Shown here in pieces: positions 4,200 through 6,902 of a stretch of DNA of 6,902 bases. The DNA is from an uncultured Eubacteriales bacterium (GTDB lineage Bacteria; Bacillota; Clostridia; Oscillospirales; CAG-272). Location of the stretch: assembly GCA_902491535.1 (NCBI GenBank), contig CABUHS010000063.1:1-6902 (forward strand), given 5' to 3'. The position numbers and the translations under genes are program-made. Within the stretch, counting starts at the first letter, position 1. Every line of letters starts with the position of its first letter. The notes under the pieces were generated by a model. The model was given only the letters and a program-made list of their open reading frames with translations. It ran no database searches and was not told the origin of the DNA.

Positions 4200-6902
4200 T
4201 TACTTACTTTCCGAAGGGGCCGGTGTTTTATTCTTTTTGCGCTTTTTAGGCATAAGACGGGAAATGCTTTCCGGACGTTCGATAATTATAGCTGCTGCAA
4301 AGGTTATAAGTCCTGCGACCGAAATTATAACGCCGTAGGTATAGCAGTTGGGGCTGTATTTCAACTCTATCGTGTGCTGTCCGGGAGTTACGTTAAACGC
4401 CATAAGCGTATCGAGAACTTCTTTGGTTTCGACCGATTTTCCGTCAACTTTTACTTTCCAGCCTTCATCATAAGGAATAGAGGTGAACATAAGAGTGTCT
4501 CCCTCTTTTACGTTAACTGTTCCGGAGATCTTTGTATCATAAAATGAAGTTATATCGAGCTGGCTTTCGCCGAGTCTTTCCATAACAGTTCTGAACAGTT
4601 CTGAATCGAGGTAATAGAAGCAATCAGCTCCGTCAAGAATGTAAAGATTGCTTTCTTCGAGCTGAAGCTCGACCGAAACTTCCTTGTCTGTCGGGAATAC
4701 GCCGAGTTCGGTAATACGGAAGGTCTCTCCGTCGAAATAAGAACCGAGCTTTGAGCCTCCGAGATACAGAGATGCTTTGCGCGGATAATCCGACGGGAAG
4801 AAGCAGTAGATCTCGTTATTGTCTCCTACGCCGTTGAACTTATAGCTTACCTTGGCTGTTTGTCCTTCGGTTGTAGGCGAATATTTTGTATGTCTGTCAG
4901 ACGTATCGGTCACCTTTGTGTATGCGATATCAACATTTGTCCGTGTTTCCTCAGCCTTGATCGGTTTGAAAATTTCAACCGTTGTGCTTTCGCCGAGCAT
5001 AGCGGTTACAAGAGCGTTCATACGTTCGAACGGAGATGCGTAATCGTCGAATTTCATGTTGTTTACCGACTGTGATACGCCGTAGCAAAGCGAAAGTGCA
5101 TACTTATTATAATATCCGAAAAGATCGTTTGTATTGTCTGAGTTGATAAGAGTATAAAGATCGGTATTATAATGCTTGGTATTGATAATATATTTTATTC
5201 CGAGCAATGAGTCGCTCAGAGGCGTACCGCCGAGGTATTTTGACCAGTGTGATCTTGAGGCGTATCCGAGATCCTGAAGGAATGATATGACGGAAGCATT
5301 TAGCGTTGATGTTGAATTCGATATTCCGTACATTCCGAGTGCCATCGGATCGTTTGTCTTTTTATGAGAAGTTTTTTCCATGCGGTAGAATTTCGAATCA
5401 AAATTCTCCTTATCGTAATCCTTGAGCGATTCGACCATTGGGGTGAGCTTGTTCATGTAGTTCTGATATGCGCTTCTTGTGCTGTAGATAACGTCTTTAT
5501 CGAGGTCAAACTCATCGCATATTCCCGATATGCACAGCTCTGCGCATACGACTGCGAGAAGAATTACCGAGGCTCCTCTGCGAAGTCTGCCGGTTCCTCC
5601 CCTGACAAGATACAAAATTCCGAGGTAGATGCCTACGAAACCCATGGATATCCATATTCCGCGTACGTCATCAAGCCATTCGTAATCCTGCTTCTGAATT
5701 ATTATAAGCAGAAGAGCAAGTCCTCCGCATACTGCGACGACATGCTTGTAGTCGAGTGTTTTTATTTCGATGAACGCTCTGTATGCGAAAACTATCATGA
5801 TGAATACAAGCATAAAGCTGTAGCGGTAGTTGAGCCAGTTTGGCTTCTGAAATCCGTGCCATACGATATCTATGGTTGAACCCATAAAACTGAAAACAAA
5901 TACGGCTATCAGAAGTCCGCCCGCATACTTTTCACGTGCCTTTATCCTTTTTGAAAGAAAGAACATAGGAAGCATGATAAGCGTCAGTGTTCCGCAGTAT
6001 ACAAAGGGCAGACCTTCGGGACGTACCGTGTCATACGATGCAGGAAACAGTTTCGCGATAAGATCGAGAAAGTCGAATTTCTGTACAAATTCGAAGCTTG
6101 GATCTGAGAAGGTGGTTTTTCCGAATGAAAGAGAAATATATGCCGGATAAAGTACAGCCATGGCGATTTCAAGAGCAATAACCGAGAAAATGAGCATTCT
6201 CAACAGTGATCGGAGGAAATGTCTTTTTTCTCTAAGCGGATTGTTTTCGCCGTCCGCGCTCTTTGCAATATAATAGTAGAAGAAGTAGAAGAAGGTAAAT
6301 ATACAGGTCATATAACCTATATAAAAGTTAGACATTGTGCAGCAGGCAAGCGATACAACGTAAAGAACAAAATCCTTCTTTTTAATAAGTCTTTCAATTC
6401 CGAGAACTATAAGCGGCAGGAAGATCAAAGCGTCGATCCACATAGTGTTGTGTGCCTGAACTACTGCGTATGAGCAGAGCGCATACATTGTTGAAAAGGT
6501 TACTATGGATGACTTTTTTGACGGATATGACTGCTTGAGATACAGTGCCATAGTAAAGCCGCAGGAACCTGCTTTGAGCAGGAATATCAGGAGCAGCGCT
6601 TCGGTAATGTGCGCTTTGGGAAACAGGCACACAAGCAGTGAGAACGGACTTGCAATATAATATGCAAAAATTCCGAGAAATTCTCCTCCGAGAGAGCGGC
6701 TCCACGAGTAGAGAAGGCTTCCTCCGCTCAGTATTTTTGAACGAAGTTCTTCAAAGAAATACACGTACTGGCCGTTCATGTCCAGTACAAGAACCGAGCC
6801 TTCGCCAAGCGGATATACCTTCAGTGCGGCATACAGAATAAACAGTATTCCCATTGGTATAAGAAATGCCCATAAAAGGAATAATCTGTTACTTCTGCTT
6901 AC
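4200..6902 (-). CDS. YfhO-family polytopic membrane protein (probable GT-C-type glycosyltransferase), start beyond window
   Basis: 900 residues are visible and the frame stays open through the right edge. An ATG at 6854 is internal to the first membrane helix, so it is unlikely to be the start. Visible residues 6-27 form a helix, then VLVLDMNGQYVYFFE with D41 in the first outer loop, the position where GT-C enzymes carry a catalytic acid. Further family-like motifs are MWIDALIFLPLIVLGIE (154-170), SNFYIGYM (191-198) and WHGF with NWLNYRYSF (348-363). I estimate about a dozen helices up to residue 462, an outer domain of nearly 400 residues with EGWKVKVDGK near 813-822, one last helix (854-875) and a basic cytoplasmic tail. 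Bacillus subtilis YfhO adds sugars to lipoteichoic acid together with CsbB; other members are little studied. No CsbB- or GtcA-like partner is visible here, so the substrate is unknown. It is a monocistronic or last gene, ended by its own terminator. Confidence 0.9.
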   Translation of the reverse strand, partial: VSRSNRLFLLWAFLIPMGILFILYAALKVYPLGEGSVLVLDMNGQYVYFFEELRSKILSGGSLLYSWSRSLGGEFLGIFAYYIASPFSLLVCLFPKAHITEALLLIFLLKAGSCGFTMALYLKQSYPSKKSSIVTFSTMYALCSYAVVQAHNTMWIDALIFLPLIVLGIERLIKKKDFVLYVVSLACCTMSNFYIGYMTCIFTFFYFFYYYIAKSADGENNPLREKRHFLRSLLRMLIFSVIALEIAMAVLYPAYISLSFGKTTFSDPSFEFVQKFDFLDLIAKLFPASYDTVRPEGLPFVYCGTLTLIMLPMFFLSKRIKAREKYAGGLLIAVFVFSFMGSTIDIVWHGFQKPNWLNYRYSFMLVFIMIVFAYRAFIEIKTLDYKHVVAVCGGLALLLIIIQKQDYEWLDDVRGIWISMGFVGIYLGILYLVRGGTGRLRRGASVILLAVVCAELCISGICDEFDLDKDVIYSTRSAYQNYMNKLTPMVESLKDYDKENFDSKFYRMEKTSHKKTNDPMALGMYGISNSTSTLNASVISFLQDLGYASRSHWSKYLGGTPLSDSLLGIKYIINTKHYNTDLYTLINSDNTNDLFGYYNKYALSLCYGVSQSVNNMKFDDYASPFERMNALVTAMLGESTTVEIFKPIKAEETRTNVDIAYTKVTDTSDRHTKYSPTTEGQTAKVSYKFNGVGDNNEIYCFFPSDYPRKASLYLGGSKLGSYFDGETFRITELGVFPTDKEVSVELQLEESNLYILDGADCFYYLDSELFRTVMERLGESQLDITSFYDTKISGTVNVKEGDTLMFTSIPYDEGWKVKVDGKSVETKEVLDTLMAFNVTPGQHTIELKYSPNCYTYGVIISVAGLITFAAAIIIERPESISRLMPKKRKKNKTPAPSESK

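Noticed and set aside
4852..5879. Plus-strand reading frames opposite the YfhO-family gene
   Set aside because: They are short shadows of a well-supported membrane-protein gene, without ribosome binding sites or recognisable products.

Overview
The window looks like chromosomal DNA of an anaerobic, low- to mid-GC Firmicute, most likely a Ruminococcaceae/Oscillospiraceae-type clostridium. The reasons are a pyruvate:ferredoxin oxidoreductase, a secreted protein with a dockerin-type calcium loop, a YfhO-family membrane protein, strong AGGAGG-type ribosome binding sites, and AT-rich intergenic DNA with sigma-A-like promoters. This placement is inferred from gene content and style, not from a marker gene. 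I see no RNA gene, insertion sequence, phage gene or CRISPR array.

Layout. Positions 1-246 (minus) hold the first 82 codons of nifJ, which runs off the left edge. Positions 247-699 are a divergent intergenic region with a good promoter facing each way and about 300 bases of unexplained AT-rich DNA between them. Positions 700-1401 and 1419-2420 (plus) are a tight two-gene operon: an IscU/NifU-like iron-sulfur scaffold protein, then a GGGtGRT protein from a conserved but functionally uncharacterised family. Two hairpins at 2437-2526 separate this operon from the convergent gene at 2570-3856 (minus). That gene encodes a secreted protein with a signal peptide, one dockerin-like loop, a Pro/Asp/Thr linker and two tandem copies of an unidentified domain of about 145 residues. 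Positions 3857-4199 are AT-rich intergenic DNA with the promoter of the secreted-protein gene and the terminator of the next gene. Positions 4200-6902 (minus) are most of a large YfhO-family polytopic membrane protein whose true start lies beyond the right edge.

How the parts may work together. PFOR needs several iron-sulfur clusters. Its divergent neighbour is a scaffold-type protein coupled to the GGGtGRT protein, so a cluster assembly, repair or sulfur-handling role is a reasonable but untested idea. The secreted protein and the YfhO protein are separate transcription units concerned with the cell surface. The scaffold-GGGtGRT pair is the best candidate here for a poorly described system.
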